A stretch of DNA of 64,000 nt from Meghimatium bilineatum. Lineage: Eukaryota; Mollusca; Gastropoda; Stylommatophora; Philomycidae. Each line of letters opens with the position of its first letter. Positions within the stretch are counted from its first letter, which is position 1. The notes beneath the pieces are model-generated. The model saw only the letters and a list, made by a program, of their open reading frames with translations. It was not told the origin of the DNA and ran no database searches. The stretch is taken from contig CM067318.1 of the NCBI GenBank assembly GCA_034231615.1, forward strand, positions 33,885,382 to 33,949,381. Direction: 5' to 3'. The translations under genes were made by a program, and so were the position numbers. Shown here one piece after another: positions 1 to 9,730 of the stretch.

Positions 1-28
1 TTTGTTATTATCTAACAAGACCTTTATT

Positions 29-110
29 CACACACACACACGCACACACACACACACACACACTCACATACAGGTATACACATACATATAGACACACACA
101 TACCCTCTTG
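29..110. repeat. CA-rich microsatellite
   Basis: Nearly uninterrupted CA dinucleotides with a CG interruption, decaying into CATA/GACA steps on the right. A simple microsatellite with no coding content. Confidence 0.95.
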
Positions 111-163
111 TGATACAATTAAAAAACACATTATCAAATGATAACCATGAACACTTAAGAATA

Positions 164-355
164 TTTACGCATGATGTCATAACTTCTCTCACCTTATCTT
201 GTTTACGCATGATGTCATAACTTATCTCACCTTATCTTGTTTACGCATGATGTCACAACTTATCTCACCGTATCTTGTTTACGCATGATGTCATAACTTA
301 TCTCACCTTATCTTGTTTACGCATGATGTCACAACTTATCTCACCTTATCTTGTT
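164..355. repeat. 38-bp minisatellite, 5 copies
   Basis: Units start with TTTACGC at 164, 202, 240, 278 and 316, an exact 38-base period with one or two substitutions per unit. Each unit contains a pyrimidine-rich CTTATCTCACCTTATCTTG segment of the kind found ahead of a 3' splice site. The last unit runs straight into the putative acceptor of the exon at 372. Confidence 0.95.
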
Positions 356-371
356 TATACGTGGTTATTCA

Positions 372-555
372 GTCACTGTTGAACAGAGAAGATCTAGTAT
401 CAGTCAGGGAAGATGAACGTGAGCGGGCTCAGGCTATCTTAGACGCTGGAGAAGATGTCAAGAGAAGTTTACAGACTCTGAGGAACGGTCTACAAGATCG
501 ACTATTTCAATTGTTACGTCCATCAATTTCTGCAAGTTACGATGAAAGTAAATAA
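372..555 (+). CDS. Candidate (terminal?) coding exon, unknown protein
   Basis: Reading from an AG acceptor at 370-371 (pyrimidine-rich TTTATACGTGGTTATTCAG just upstream) gives 60 sense codons and a TAA at 553-555. The peptide starts SLLNREDLVSVREDER and ends RPSISASYDESK. It is charged, probably alpha-helical, and the DNA is clearly GC-richer than its surroundings, which suggests selection. I do not recognise the protein. It could be the last coding exon. Alternatively the exon may leave through the weak GTAAAT at 548, or through a canonical GTAAGT at 570 as a non-coding end. Arrays flank it on both sides (164-355 and 561-679). An ATG-initiated frame from 313 runs through the upstream array and is unlikely to be used. 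No partner exon was found on this strand. Confidence 0.45.
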
Positions 556-560
556 GTGTT

Positions 561-679
561 TTAATGAAGGTAAGTGATATTATAGCTTTAGGAAGGTAAG
601 TCAAGGTATAACTCTAGGAAGGTAAGTGATGTTATAGCTCTAGGAAGGTAAGTGATGTTATAGCTCTAGAAAGGTAAGT
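561..679. repeat. 26-bp minisatellite with repeated splice-donor-like motif
   Basis: Five units of about 26 bases, each containing (A)AGGTAAGT. The hexamer GTAAGT begins at 570, 596, 622, 648 and 674. The array runs into the assembly gap, so its true length is unknown. Confidence 0.92.
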
Positions 680-779
680 NNNNNNNNNNNNNNNNNNNNN
701 NNNNNNNNNNNNNNNNNNNNNNNNNNNNNNNNNNNNNNNNNNNNNNNNNNNNNNNNNNNNNNNNNNNNNNNNNNNNNNN
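680..779. other. Assembly gap (100 N)
   Basis: Exactly 100 N, the usual placeholder for a gap of unknown size. It cuts the 26-bp array on the left and an RT fragment on the right, so collapsed tandem repeat is the likely cause. Confidence 0.98.
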
Positions 780-1040
780 AAGATACTTCCTAGATACTTG
801 AACTCTTTGAATTGTTTGATTTTTGTGTTCTTTATTTTGGATGTTTAAGTGATCTGTTGATCTCGTTATTTGCATAGCTTCTGTCTTTTGTGTGTTAATC
901 TGCATGTTGTATTTATTGCATATTCTTGATAGTGAGTTTATGGTGAGTTTAAAGTGTTTCTTCATCATTATGTATGCTTCTTTGATCGCCCAAGAAATTC
1001 AGTTCATTGAGTTCGCTAAGTTTCTCATTCGCTGTATTTT
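780..1040 (-). mobile_element. LINE reverse-transcriptase scrap
   Basis: The minus-strand translation includes ICNKYNMQINTQKTEAM and then VQVSRKYL at the gap edge. This is the segment just C-terminal of the FADD/YADD box in non-LTR retrotransposon RTs (xxN.KKTEVM ... FKYLG). A degraded piece, [10 protein letters not shown], lies upstream before the TA microsatellite. The gap truncates it at its 3' side and a stop interrupts it near 997. It is dead. Confidence 0.75.
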
Positions 1041-1041
1041 G

Positions 1042-1197
<156 letters not shown>

Positions 1198-1199
1198 TT

Positions 1200-1675
1200 G
1201 TTTCTTTTAGCAAAATATAAGTGTACTAAATATATCACATAAACATAGGGTATTAAAAGGTATAACTAAATATAAATGAACTAAAAGGCATTACACAAAT
1301 ATAGTATGCTAAAAGGTATAACAGAATATTAATTTACTAAAAGGTATTACACAAATATAGTATGTTAAAGGTTTTGCCAAATTATAAATGTACTAAAAGG
1401 TGTTAAACAAAAATAGTATGCTAATAGGTATAAACAAATATAAATGTACCTAAATGTATTACACAAATATAGTATGTTAAAAGGTATAACAAAATATAGA
1501 TGTTAAAAGGTATTAAACAAATATAGTATGTTAAAAGGTATAACAAAATATAGATGTTAAAAGGTATTACACAAATATAGTATGTTAAAAGGTATAAAAA
1601 AATATAAATGTACTAAAATGTATTAAACAAATATAGTATGTTAAAAGGTATGACAATATATAGTTTACTAGAAGC
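1200..1675. repeat. Degenerate satellite, unit about 52-57 bp
   Basis: About nine diverged units alternate the blocks AAAGGTATTACACAAATATA, GTATGTTAAAAGGTATAAC and AAATATAAATGTACT. Unit length varies because TGTACTAA is lost in some copies. Each unit is itself a diverged dimer of an (A)AAAGGTATwA(A/C)AC half. Confidence 0.9.
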
Positions 1676-2176
1676 AATACCCGACTTTCCCTGGATGAGA
1701 ATTAAATGTAATTGCATAATTAGCCTTGGTTAATAGTTAACTGTATCATGCATATGTCACACAGACTTTCATCTTCGTTTACAAATTCAAGTAAAAAAAA
1801 TAACTACTATCTCTTGGATCGAACACAGAACAACACAAATCTGCTACCAAAAAAGACCTAAACAAAACGACTACGAAACTACGAGAAACTCGTACTTCCT
1901 GAAGACGTAAAAATATAAAGATAAATATGTATATCGTTTTTATACTTTGGATTCAACTGTTACTGTGTACATAGTGAGATGTCGTTCGGCGGTGAAAACA
2001 GATTTCGTTGTAATTATATTTGAAGTAATCATTTCAAAACAAAATAGCACAGATGCAAGGAGAGGGAATACTGAATATATATATATCGTAATCGTTGGGT
2101 AATCGTCACTGCACTCTGGACAAGTCCATATGTACTCAGATCAGATCTCTCCTTGAGTGAATACGCAATTGAACGT
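1676..2176. other. Unassigned AT-rich sequence
   Basis: I see no coding region, RNA gene or repeat in this stretch. Confidence 0.5.
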
Positions 2177-2596
2177 TTACTGACTGTCCCAGTATGCCGT
2201 TGATAGACCATCATTCATCTTTCGCCCACGAAAGCGCTCCTTTCTAGCGACACCACATTTCAAACTAAGCTTCCTAATTCTAGTCATTGAACAAAAGTCA
2301 TCGTCACTTATACAGTCATTTGTTCGTGCGTTTTCCCGTAGGACGTTCATAATGTGTACCCGATCCATAGCTCCTTCAAAATCCGTAGTAACCGCGTGTG
2401 AGGCCAATAAGTCTGCTCTCTCATTACCCCAGACTCCCGCATATCCCGGCATAAAAATAAAAGTCACTTTACGCACACATGAATTCTTCACTGCATCCAA
2501 CCATTGTTCCCGAATGTACCCCGCCTGAACTTTCACAAACATTCTCACCGAGGCACTGAGTATAGAGGAATGTGTGCAGTCTGCGAGCACACTAAT
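2177..2596 (-). mobile_element. LINE-G fragment: RNase H domain and C-terminus
   Basis: The minus-strand frame contains MPGYAGVWGNERADLLA. This is the last RNase H motif (GHAGxxGNExAD) with the conserved His changed to Tyr and the final Asp kept. The preceding block LREQWLDAV-like then CVRKVTFIF is the beta-strand before it. The following 90 residues (MDRVHIMNVLREN, then LSLKCGVARKE and GLSTAYWDSQ) are the tail usual for this LINE type in invertebrates. The upstream DSQS motif is degraded. The fragment is 5'-truncated with no reverse transcriptase. The lost catalytic His and the truncation make it inactive. Related minus-strand copies are at 4961-5445, 17175-17240 and 56985-57745. Confidence 0.85.
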
Positions 2597-2940
2597 GGTC
2601 TAAATTTTTCTTTCGTCATAGCAGATGGTCTAATGTTCTACTTGATCGTAATAGATGGCCTAGACAGCGCATTCGTCGTCACAGACGATCTTAAGAACTC
2701 TTTTGTCGTCACAGACATTCTAAATAACTCTTTTGTCGTCACAGACGATCTAAAGAACTATTTACTCCTCCTTCGTCACAGACGATCTAAAGAACTATTT
2801 ACTCCTCCTTCGTCACAGACGATCTAAAGAACTATTTACTCCTCCTTCGTCACAGACGATCTAAAGAACTATTTACTCCTCCTTCGTCACAGACGATCTA
2901 AAGAACTATTTACTCCTCCTTCGTCACAGACGGTTTAATT
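2597..2940. repeat. Minisatellite with 30-bp units passing into 37-bp units
   Basis: The left part (2597-2745) has diverged units of about 30 bases built on TCGTCACAGACGATCTAAA. From 2737 to 2936 five nearly identical 37-base units occur (CGTCACAGACGATC at 2774, 2811 and so on). The 37-base form contains an extra CTCCTCCTT block, so the array shows a unit-length switch followed by homogenisation. Confidence 0.93.
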
Positions 2941-3278
2941 AACACACATGTATCAGATCCTCACGAGACAAACATTTCTTTTCATAGCTAAATCTGCTGA
3001 TGCACTGCAAAATGGGCACGGGTACATGTCATTGCTGGATTGTTGCATATTGGCGTACACCTTCGTTCTTCTTCTCTTGCATTGGCCGAAACCTAGCATC
3101 ACAATGCAGGACTGTTCTCTGTGCAATGTGATCTTATATCTATTTTAATAGTCTGTGTTTGCTATATACACAGCAAGTAAGATATATTAAAAATATATTT
3201 TGTTCAATTTTACTGAAGTGTAGTGTACATTATGTTATTAGTTTTGACAGAGTGTATATAGCATTTCTTGTAATTCTG
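2941..3278. other. Unassigned sequence
   Basis: No supported feature. A short open frame at 2948-3148 has no recognisable similarity or codon bias. Confidence 0.4.
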
Positions 3279-3510
3279 TTACACCGATGCATAGGTCACT
3301 CTAGTGTCATGTAGGGTGGCGTAGGCAATAATTTCACCACATTGTCTCTGTCTCTCGGTGTCAATATGTTTAATTGGGGTATTATCCCACATCAGGTTGA
3401 GAATCCATCTGACCTTCTCATTCTGTGTTCCTCTCATGTCTCCCCTTGATCTTTCAAGAAAGTATGAAACAGTTCTAGTTCTTCTCTTCAAAAACACATC
3501 TTGACCATCT
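3279..3510 (-). mobile_element. Decayed LINE C-terminal scrap
   Basis: The minus-strand peptide with QNEKVRWILNL ... HIDTERQRQCGEII ... LHDTRVTYASV fits, with decay, the region after the RT domain of many LINEs (RNEEVRxRxG ... HIERxQxxWxGHIxRM). The same region is better preserved at 52926-53285. It is too short and eroded to assign a clade. Confidence 0.45.
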
Positions 3511-3682
3511 CCTCCTACTATTTCCTTTCATGTCTTTTTACTCCAGTATCCGTAATGACCTCTAGCTGCACCGTTACATGTAAACAGCAAACAGTAGCAA
3601 ACATAGTGAACATCCATATATAAGTGAGCCAATAAATTACATAATACTACATTATTACATACATTTCTCTTCTTCTTCTTTG

Positions 3683-3955
3683 CGTTCGTTCTGAAACTCC
3701 TGCAGATTAGCAGGATGTAGTCCGGAGAACGGAATGCGTTGTGTCATGGTTTACAGCATTCCTGCGATATCTGCGTCTTTCGGCCTGACACATCCTACTT
3801 CAGCATGGCTTTGGGTCACTGACCCTATATGGGATGGAACAGCCAACTCCATCCCATAACCTCCTTAGTCGCCTTTAACGACATGCATGGAAGATAAACA
3901 GTGTTGCTATTCTTTGCTCCCCTTTCGGGCTCCGGCAACACACGGGCGATACATT
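3683..3955 (+). mobile_element. Short interspersed repeat, family S1
   Basis: This stretch is moderately GC-rich and contains CTTAGTCGCCTTTAACGACA and GCTCCCCTTTCGGGCTCC. The first motif resembles a conserved block seen in molluscan SINE-type repeats. The reverse complement of most of it recurs at 35970-36175, and a diverged forward copy is at 52510-52640. That dispersal proves an interspersed repeat. No clear tRNA-like promoter is visible, so calling it a SINE is an inference. Confidence 0.75.
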
Positions 3956-4619
3956 TCTCTAATTTAGTTATCAATAAGTGATTGTAAGAGAATGAAATGG
4001 AACTTACGTAACTGATATGAAAATGGTGTCAACAATGTATAATAAATATTAAGTTGTACGTAAGTGATAAAATTATTGGATGTTCTCAGGTTTGAATTGA
4101 TATATGTACTCTTTCTGGATTCAGCGTACTCCAGCCTTCGTTAAACTGTGCGCAATAGATATTAAGAAATGACTTTATTCAGGAATCAAACAAAAGAGGA
4201 AAATACTTCGAAATCTACCAGGCAACAGTAAATTGTGAACATCAAGGGAAAAGCAATACACATACGTTGCTCAAATATAAACATCAGCTCATTGTTACAT
4301 ATTTTTTATTTTGAAAACTGGCGAGAATCAATCTAGATAAACAATTGCATGTAATTTGGCACCACTCATGAAACAACGAAGAAGTGAATAACTTAAGTCA
4401 GAAACACACGTTGTGTTGAATGATAAACAACAATAGAGAAATATGGAGACACCCGTGAAGATAAGTGTCACACATGCGTACACTTGTCCGTACCTGTCTA
4501 GAGCGAACTAGTAGAAAAAAAATTATGTAGAATTAAAGTAGAAATAAAATGTTGAAAACTCCTGATATTGACTGATATATTCATCAGCAGACTTCATCAC
4601 ACAGATCGAGAGTGGCCTA
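3956..4619. other. Unassigned AT-rich sequence
   Basis: No coding, RNA or repeat structure seen. Confidence 0.4.
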
Positions 4620-4639
4620 GCCAACCCCACGTTCAGCCC

Positions 4640-4715
4640 CCTGTGTTTCTTGCAAAATGTATGGGACGTGTGAGTATTGTTATAATGTGCTCCCCATTCG
4701 GGCCCCCGAAATAAT
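4640..4715 (+). mobile_element. Possible S1 tail fragment
   Basis: GTGCTCCCCATTCGGGCCCC, preceded by a TATGGGACGTG...ATTGTTATAAT block, follows the order of the 3' part of the S1 copy at 3683-3955. It is short and diverged, so this is tentative. Confidence 0.3.
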
Positions 4716-4960
4716 GGAGGATCTTCTTCATAGAAGTAAACATTTCTCCTCATTTAATAACAACAGTAAATTAAGGTCACTCACAAAGTTCAGATGTATA
4801 AAGGAACACAATCTTATTCATATGTGTATTATCTATTAAAGACATACATAGGAGTAATGTCGTCATTATCTATTGGGCACATACATATGTGTACATACCC
4901 AATAAACACCTATTCAACACATTCTTGATTTGTGATTAGAAACTAGCATTATAGCACACA

Positions 4961-5445
4961 TAACATTTCCATAAGCTCTCCACTCTCCGTTCCAGCAGCC
5001 ATTCAAGTGTATGTAGACGTAAAGTCCCACTCAGGTGTTAATTACGTGATCTTTCTTTCTTTCTAAAAACGGTTACATTTTTTTCCTTCACCTCCAATCG
5101 CTTCCAATTTGTTTTTTTTGGTGTAGTTGTATGTTTTCAGTCCCAGTGTTAACTTCTTTATTTTGCAATGAATTAATGACTGCTTTAATTAAGTCAGCTT
5201 TCTCTCTTCTCAGCACTTTGCCGTCAATCTCAGCATTCCCTGCCACTGAGTCAGATCTTTCATTTCTTATGACTCCAGCGTGACCCGGGCAGTGAATGTA
5301 CGTACTGTACAATTGAGTTGTTCAATAAAGCAACCCATTTCTTTCTCAGCATGTTCTTTTCTATCTTGCGCATCATGCTTTGAGAGTCTGTCAGTATTGC
5401 CTAGTGGGTTGATGTATTAGTCATCAACCAACTTAGTGAACACAC
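4961..5445 (-). mobile_element. LINE-G fragment: RNase H end and 3' tail
   Basis: The minus-strand frame 5088-5312 reads YIHCPGHAGVIRNERSD and then SVAGNAEIDGKVLRREKADL. This is the final RNase H motif with His and Asp intact and G to R in GNER. The DNA to 5445 aligns with the DSQS/RNase H region of the copy at 56985-57745. The DNA to 4961 aligns with its 3' end (CATTTCCATAAGCTCTCCAC against CATTCCCATAAGTGCTCCGC). Frameshifts separate the pieces. Confidence 0.85.
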
Positions 5446-6125
5446 ACATAAGGAAATGTCGTCATCATGACGTCGCCGTCACTACTTCACATTGGATCTG
5501 ATACAAATTTCACTGAACTTGACAATCGAATTTTGACAACGCCACTGAAAATTCATTGCACTAATCCCTAAATTACACCTACATCGAATGTGCTTACTCT
5601 GCACTTTATATCTCGTGAGTTTTTATGGATTTAAAAAAAAAAAAATTCTTACATGATTCTCATTGAATAATTTCATGGTCTATTTTTACCTTTTAAAAAC
5701 GAAAGGAAAATGAATATACAAGTTCACGAGACGGACGTTAGCGAAGAGGTCATTTCTTGCTGGAAGAGCATATCTTTAAACAGAAACTGGAAGTCGAGAG
5801 ATAATTAAAAGTAATATATGATCTTGGTGTGGTAATAATAATTGGAAGAGACCATATTACGTAAGTCTTTAGGAACCCGCCAGCTGATGCCAACATGCAA
5901 TAGGTAAGTTATCTGCACGGTGTTGTAATAAATCAAGGCGTGAGTGTCTACAAGGATGGTTTCATCTCAGATAAATGGCTGAAGCTATAACGTGAAGATA
6001 ACAATATTAATTGAATAGATATTTCATGGATATAAATAAGAACTGCGAAACTAGACTTGGGCAAATATTGGAATTTAAAAGCATTTGTTGATGGAATAGG
6101 TTTATTTTTTTCTATAAATATATTT
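5446..6125. other. Unassigned sequence
   Basis: No gene or repeat recognised. A 32-base segment at about 5870-5901 between a TTTAG and a GTAAGT looks exon-like only in its splice dinucleotides, so I do not call it. Confidence 0.4.
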
Positions 6126-6129
6126 ACGT

Positions 6130-6270
6130 AGTGATGGGATTGCGTCTGTGGGCCTCACCAACGGCCCACTGGACAAACCACCCTTGCAACAGACAACATT
6201 AGTAGATGACATGCCCATATATTGAGGCTCTCTTAAGGATATTTGTAGCATGTCATCTTTACAATTATAT
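6130..6270 (+). mobile_element. Interspersed repeat, family B
   Basis: This stretch contains GGATTGCGTCTGTGGGCCTC, CTGGACAAACCACCCTTGCA and GATGACATGCCCATATATTG. It matches the reverse complement of 17413-17552 over its full length, at roughly 75 percent by eye. I see no promoter boxes or terminal repeats, so its class is unknown. Confidence 0.8.
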
Positions 6271-6299
6271 ACCCCTCCCCGCTTTGAATAGAATTTCAT

Positions 6300-6829
6300 T
6301 CAATAGGCATTGCACTAAGCCGAAAGCTAAAGTCTCATGAAAGAAAGCTCAGAAGAACCACCACACTGCACATGGGAAGTAAGAGCTAATCGTTCGCAAT
6401 TCCTGGGGTTCTCAAACAAACATTATTAACGTAATTCAGTGTATATATCTTCTGGAACCCCATATGTTTGCTTTGGTCTCCCATTGCTTGTCTTGTCTCT
6501 GACGGGGCGCATCGCAGCCAGCGAGCTGTTCCTCGTGAATGAAGACCATTCCATTACCGTCCATTGTGTTCCTAGGTCCCAGACCTAATTTCTTCCTCGT
6601 ATGCCGTATTGTGTAACGGTGAAGGTCGAATTAGACTCAGGGTTGATACACCTTCCTAGACCAGATTCTGCTTTGTCAAACACGTCAGGGGTCTTGGATT
6701 TGACCTGTGCATTCCTCACTCACTAGCCCCGTCCGCTTGAGATGGCCTACCAATTCATTGTCAGGTGCGGTCTGTGTATTTTGACTCTTCGCCATTGCGT
6801 ATATTACCCAAAGAAGTAGGTAAAATTAC
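6300..6829. other. Unassigned, GC-richer from about 6480
   Basis: From about 6480 the base composition shifts towards GC compared with both flanks. It merges with the diverged family A copy to the right. It is possibly a diverged or rearranged 5' part of that repeat, but I cannot align it with confidence. Confidence 0.3.
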
Positions 6830-8065
6830 GAATCTCGGACAAGGATCTTCGCTGTATGCGCTTGAGTACTGAACCAAATTCTCTCTGTATGAGCAGTGTT
6901 GGGCAACGTCCGATAGTAGAGTTGGGCTTTGTTCGCAATTTTGTTATAGACTTATGCCCCCCCTCTCTACGGTGCTCGCAGTGGTCTGAGTTCAAGCCTC
7001 AACACTGCTTCGGTCAACCATTTGAACAATGCACATCCCGACATTTGTTCCATTTATTTTTATTCTGTGTGCAATGGGCAATTCAAAGCTTTTTTTTCAT
7101 ACCCAGGAGTGCATACTCATGTTGCCTATCGAATACTTGAGTCATGATTCCTTCTTTGAATGAGATCAATTATGATGGGACATGTAGACTTCTGTGTTTT
7201 CTCGAGCTTGAATAGCACTTCGGGCAGTTGATCTCGTGCTGGACTATTGTAGGTTCGTTGCCACTGAATTGATTCAAAAACTACGCCTCGCGCAATTGAA
7301 CTCACCTCGCGCAATTGGACGTACTGTGCCTGTGCGCATCGGGTACTGAACCCTTTCTCTCTGCAAGTGTATTTCCGGTGTAGGAAATCTTGACAATAGA
7401 GTTGGACCAGGGCTAAAATCGTTGTCCCTTTTTTGCCTGAGTTCTTCGGGTACGGAACCCTTTCTCTTCGCGAGCATATTTTCGATATAGAAATCTCGAC
7501 ATTAGAGTTGTGTCAGGTCTTCTTGTTTTTCCGATCCCCCATGATTGTGTCTGGGTCTCTGACTATAAGGAGCACATGTAACTAGAAGCTCGTCTCGAGC
7601 TAACAGAGCTTATAGTTCCCCTTTCCTATGAACTTTTCCCTTTCTATTTGCAGTTCGCGCTGCCCTCTGGCGCTGTTCTGCCCTTTCATTGTGTCATTGT
7701 ACTCAGTATGAAATCTATTTGTCTCTCACCATCCTTCTAGCATTACGTGCCTTGTACATTGGCCGCCCCTCCAATGTTCGGACTGGACTGACTAGCGTCA
7801 CTGTATGTCGACAGTGTCGCTGTATGTGGTGATGCTGGTGGTGTCGGAGATATTGTCTGTCTCTTATGCAGTCAAATCTCTTTCCATCTGCTACCTCCCC
7901 ATTCTCGGACACAATCCCCAAATGATTTGGCCAGAATCCGCTCGATTTTCTGTATTTCTGTTACCAGGGTGCACCGCGGGGAGGTATATTTTGGATCTTG
8001 GGTTTCTGCTAACCCTGGGTCCGCCGAGAGCAATGCGTTCCCTTTGCACCCCAGTTATGCTATGT
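6830..8065 (+). mobile_element. Family A composite repeat, copy 1 (diverged 5' part)
   Basis: From about 7300 it follows copies 3 and 4 closely: GTACTGAACCCTTTCTCTCT units, GGCCGCCCCTCCAATGTTCG near 7760, and the shared end CCCTTTGCACCCCA at 8052-8065. The 6830-7300 part is a degenerate version with one internal unit (about 6855-6940) and a B-box-like GAGTTCAAGCCTC at 6988-7000. An 84-codon frame starting at 7805 also exists in copies 3 and 4. Its differences are mostly amino-acid changing, so it is not a maintained gene. Class unknown; see copy 4 for structure. Confidence 0.8.
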
Positions 8066-8129
8066 TATGATATGATATGCTATTTTATGTTATATTGCAA
8101 TATCCGGCGTAGACTTAAACATGTTGACA

Positions 8130-8275
8130 ATGCGTTCGGAATGACTTCACGGCACTGAGGTAGCACGTAAGAGGCACGTGACTCCGGAGCTTACAGCGCT
8201 AAGCCACAGGGGTATCCAAAATCTCTAATAGGTAACTAACTTGTTTTCTGCACAACTCCATGGAGATCCCCATAC
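8130..8275 (-). mobile_element. SINE-like repeat, family S2 (partial)
   Basis: The reverse complement contains CCCTGTGGCTTA...AAGCTCCGGAGTCACGTGC. It aligns with the body of the tRNA-headed repeat at 48300-48545 (CCCTGTGGATTA...AAGCTACGGAGTTACGTGC). The head with the promoter boxes is not preserved here. Confidence 0.6.
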
Positions 8276-8925
8276 CTTTTCCATAAGGGTATTATTTAAT
8301 ACATACGACATACAGCAAGGTGTAGCAAGACACTCAATGTTGCGAGAAATTACTGCTGACCTAGATGCCTCATTGGGCACAAAAGGAATTAACGAATAGA
8401 TTATGCATAGTTGGTCTAAGCAATATTCAGTAGAATAGATTATGCCATATTTCTGGTGACTGCAACTTCCTTAAATTTAAAAGGGGCAGAAAAATTGCCA
8501 CAGTTCAGTTTAGTTCTCTGCAACGACATTGACGGACTATGTCCAAATCCTGGGGGGGGGGGGGGGTTCAGCTTTTAACTGGACATGAAAAAGAAAATAT
8601 ATGATGATAGGTCAATAGGTCAGGTTTCATATCGTCCACAATCGAGCTTATTTTTTCTGCGAACTGTACGATGTGACTTATTGTTATTTTATTGTTCAAA
8701 TCACGTTGTTATCAAAGTAAGCTAGACATTCTCGTTCTCGACAATTATCACTGCTTTTGTTAAGGCCCTATGTTTTTCATTGTCCATAATGTAACGACAG
8801 TTATACAGAGCGATGTCCGGTAGCGATGGATGATCTTAACCGTAGAAATTGCAAGCAGTAAACTAACTTTAGTTAATCGGACTCTATGTTACTAAAGTTT
8901 CAACCATTGGTAATGAGTCGTGGCT
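8276..8925. other. Unassigned; contains a 15-G homopolymer
   Basis: No gene seen. A run of 15 G at 8552-8566 is notable in such AT-rich DNA. The remainder is featureless. Confidence 0.5.
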
Positions 8926-8931
8926 ACTTAC

Positions 8932-9166
8932 CTGCTCACGTCAGCATCTTTCATCTTAAACTCTGGATTGACAGTTTTCAATGTTGTTGAGACAAAAAGA
9001 TACCGGTTAGAAATCTGTGTATATGTACAATCAGTTATTTCATCTAGTATATGCATCCCGGAGTCGACGTCCAGTGTGGTAGCCATGTATTTCTCTACGG
9101 CTTTTAAAATATTTGTTAACGGGATATACAGGAAGTTGCTTTTACTGTTTTTAATGTCAGTTAGTT
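8932..9166 (-). CDS. Candidate internal coding exon, unknown protein
   Basis: The best-supported host exon in the window. On the minus strand it is entered through ACTAATAC (branch-point-like), TATTTCTTTCTCAG, and left through AGCAG|GTAAGTAG, both near-consensus. The 235 bases are open throughout with intron phases 1 in and 2 out. The translation includes NFLYIPLTNILKAVEKYMAT, TLDVDSGMHILDEITD and RYLFVSTTLKTVNPEFK, with normal amino-acid composition, unlike the surrounding spurious frames. I see no transmembrane segment or signal peptide. I do not recognise the family and name no function. Upstream in the gene (higher coordinates) lies a 15-base minisatellite that would be intronic. Neighbouring exons are not identified in the window, so introns must be long or the exon may be a relic. 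Confidence 0.6.
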
Positions 9167-9199
9167 CTGAGAAAGAAATAGTATTAGTGCAAGAACTCT

Positions 9200-9462
9200 T
9201 CGAATCCCATGCTCTTGGCATCACACACATGGCCTCCCATAATTTTGGCATCCCACACTCTAAGCATCCAACACTCTTGACATGCCCCACTCCAGGCATC
9301 TCACTCTTGACATGCCACACTCTTGGCATCTCACATTCTTGACACCACGCAATCTTGGCATCCAATACGCTCGACATCCCACACTCTTGACATCTCACAC
9401 TCTCGGTATCGCACACTCTTGACATCCTACACACATGACATCTTACGCTCTTGGCATCCGAC
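9200..9462. repeat. 15-16-bp minisatellite
   Basis: About 16 variants of CTTGACATCCCACACT. The open frame on the minus strand that continues from the candidate exon into this array (CQECEMPRVWHVK-like repeats) is a by-product of the unit length. Confidence 0.9.
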
Positions 9463-9730
9463 TGTAGAAATTAATTCTGGTTCCTTTACTTTCCTTGCTA
9501 TCTACCTTGTTTTGTTTGCTGCCAAAATGAATTTTGTGCTTAGAAGATATAATATTCTAACGATCTTTCAAATTAACGACAATCTGGAACTAGTGAGAAG
9601 AAAAGAAGTCAAAAAATAGTATTATTATATCCAACATAGTTGGCTCACAAAACAGTAAAGAGTCTCACATGGCCTAGATCAGCTGTTCTTAAACTGTGAG
9701 TCGCAGATACCTGGAGTTTGTTGTTTATTT
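9463..9730. other. Unassigned, with a hAT-like terminal motif
   Basis: Around 9680-9715, CAGCTGTTCTTAAACTGTGA followed by GTCGCAGA resembles the left end of hAT-type non-autonomous elements (CAGTGGTTCTTAAACTGTGGGTCG). No matching right end was found nearby, so this is probably a truncated element. Confidence 0.4.

Noticed and set aside
7805-8158. An 84-codon frame (MSTVSLYVV...) conserved in family A copies 1, 3 and 4
   Set aside because: Between copies 1 and 4 most base differences change the amino acid and none of the pattern suggests selection. Copy 2 lacks the frame. Sequence identity is due to shared repeat ancestry.
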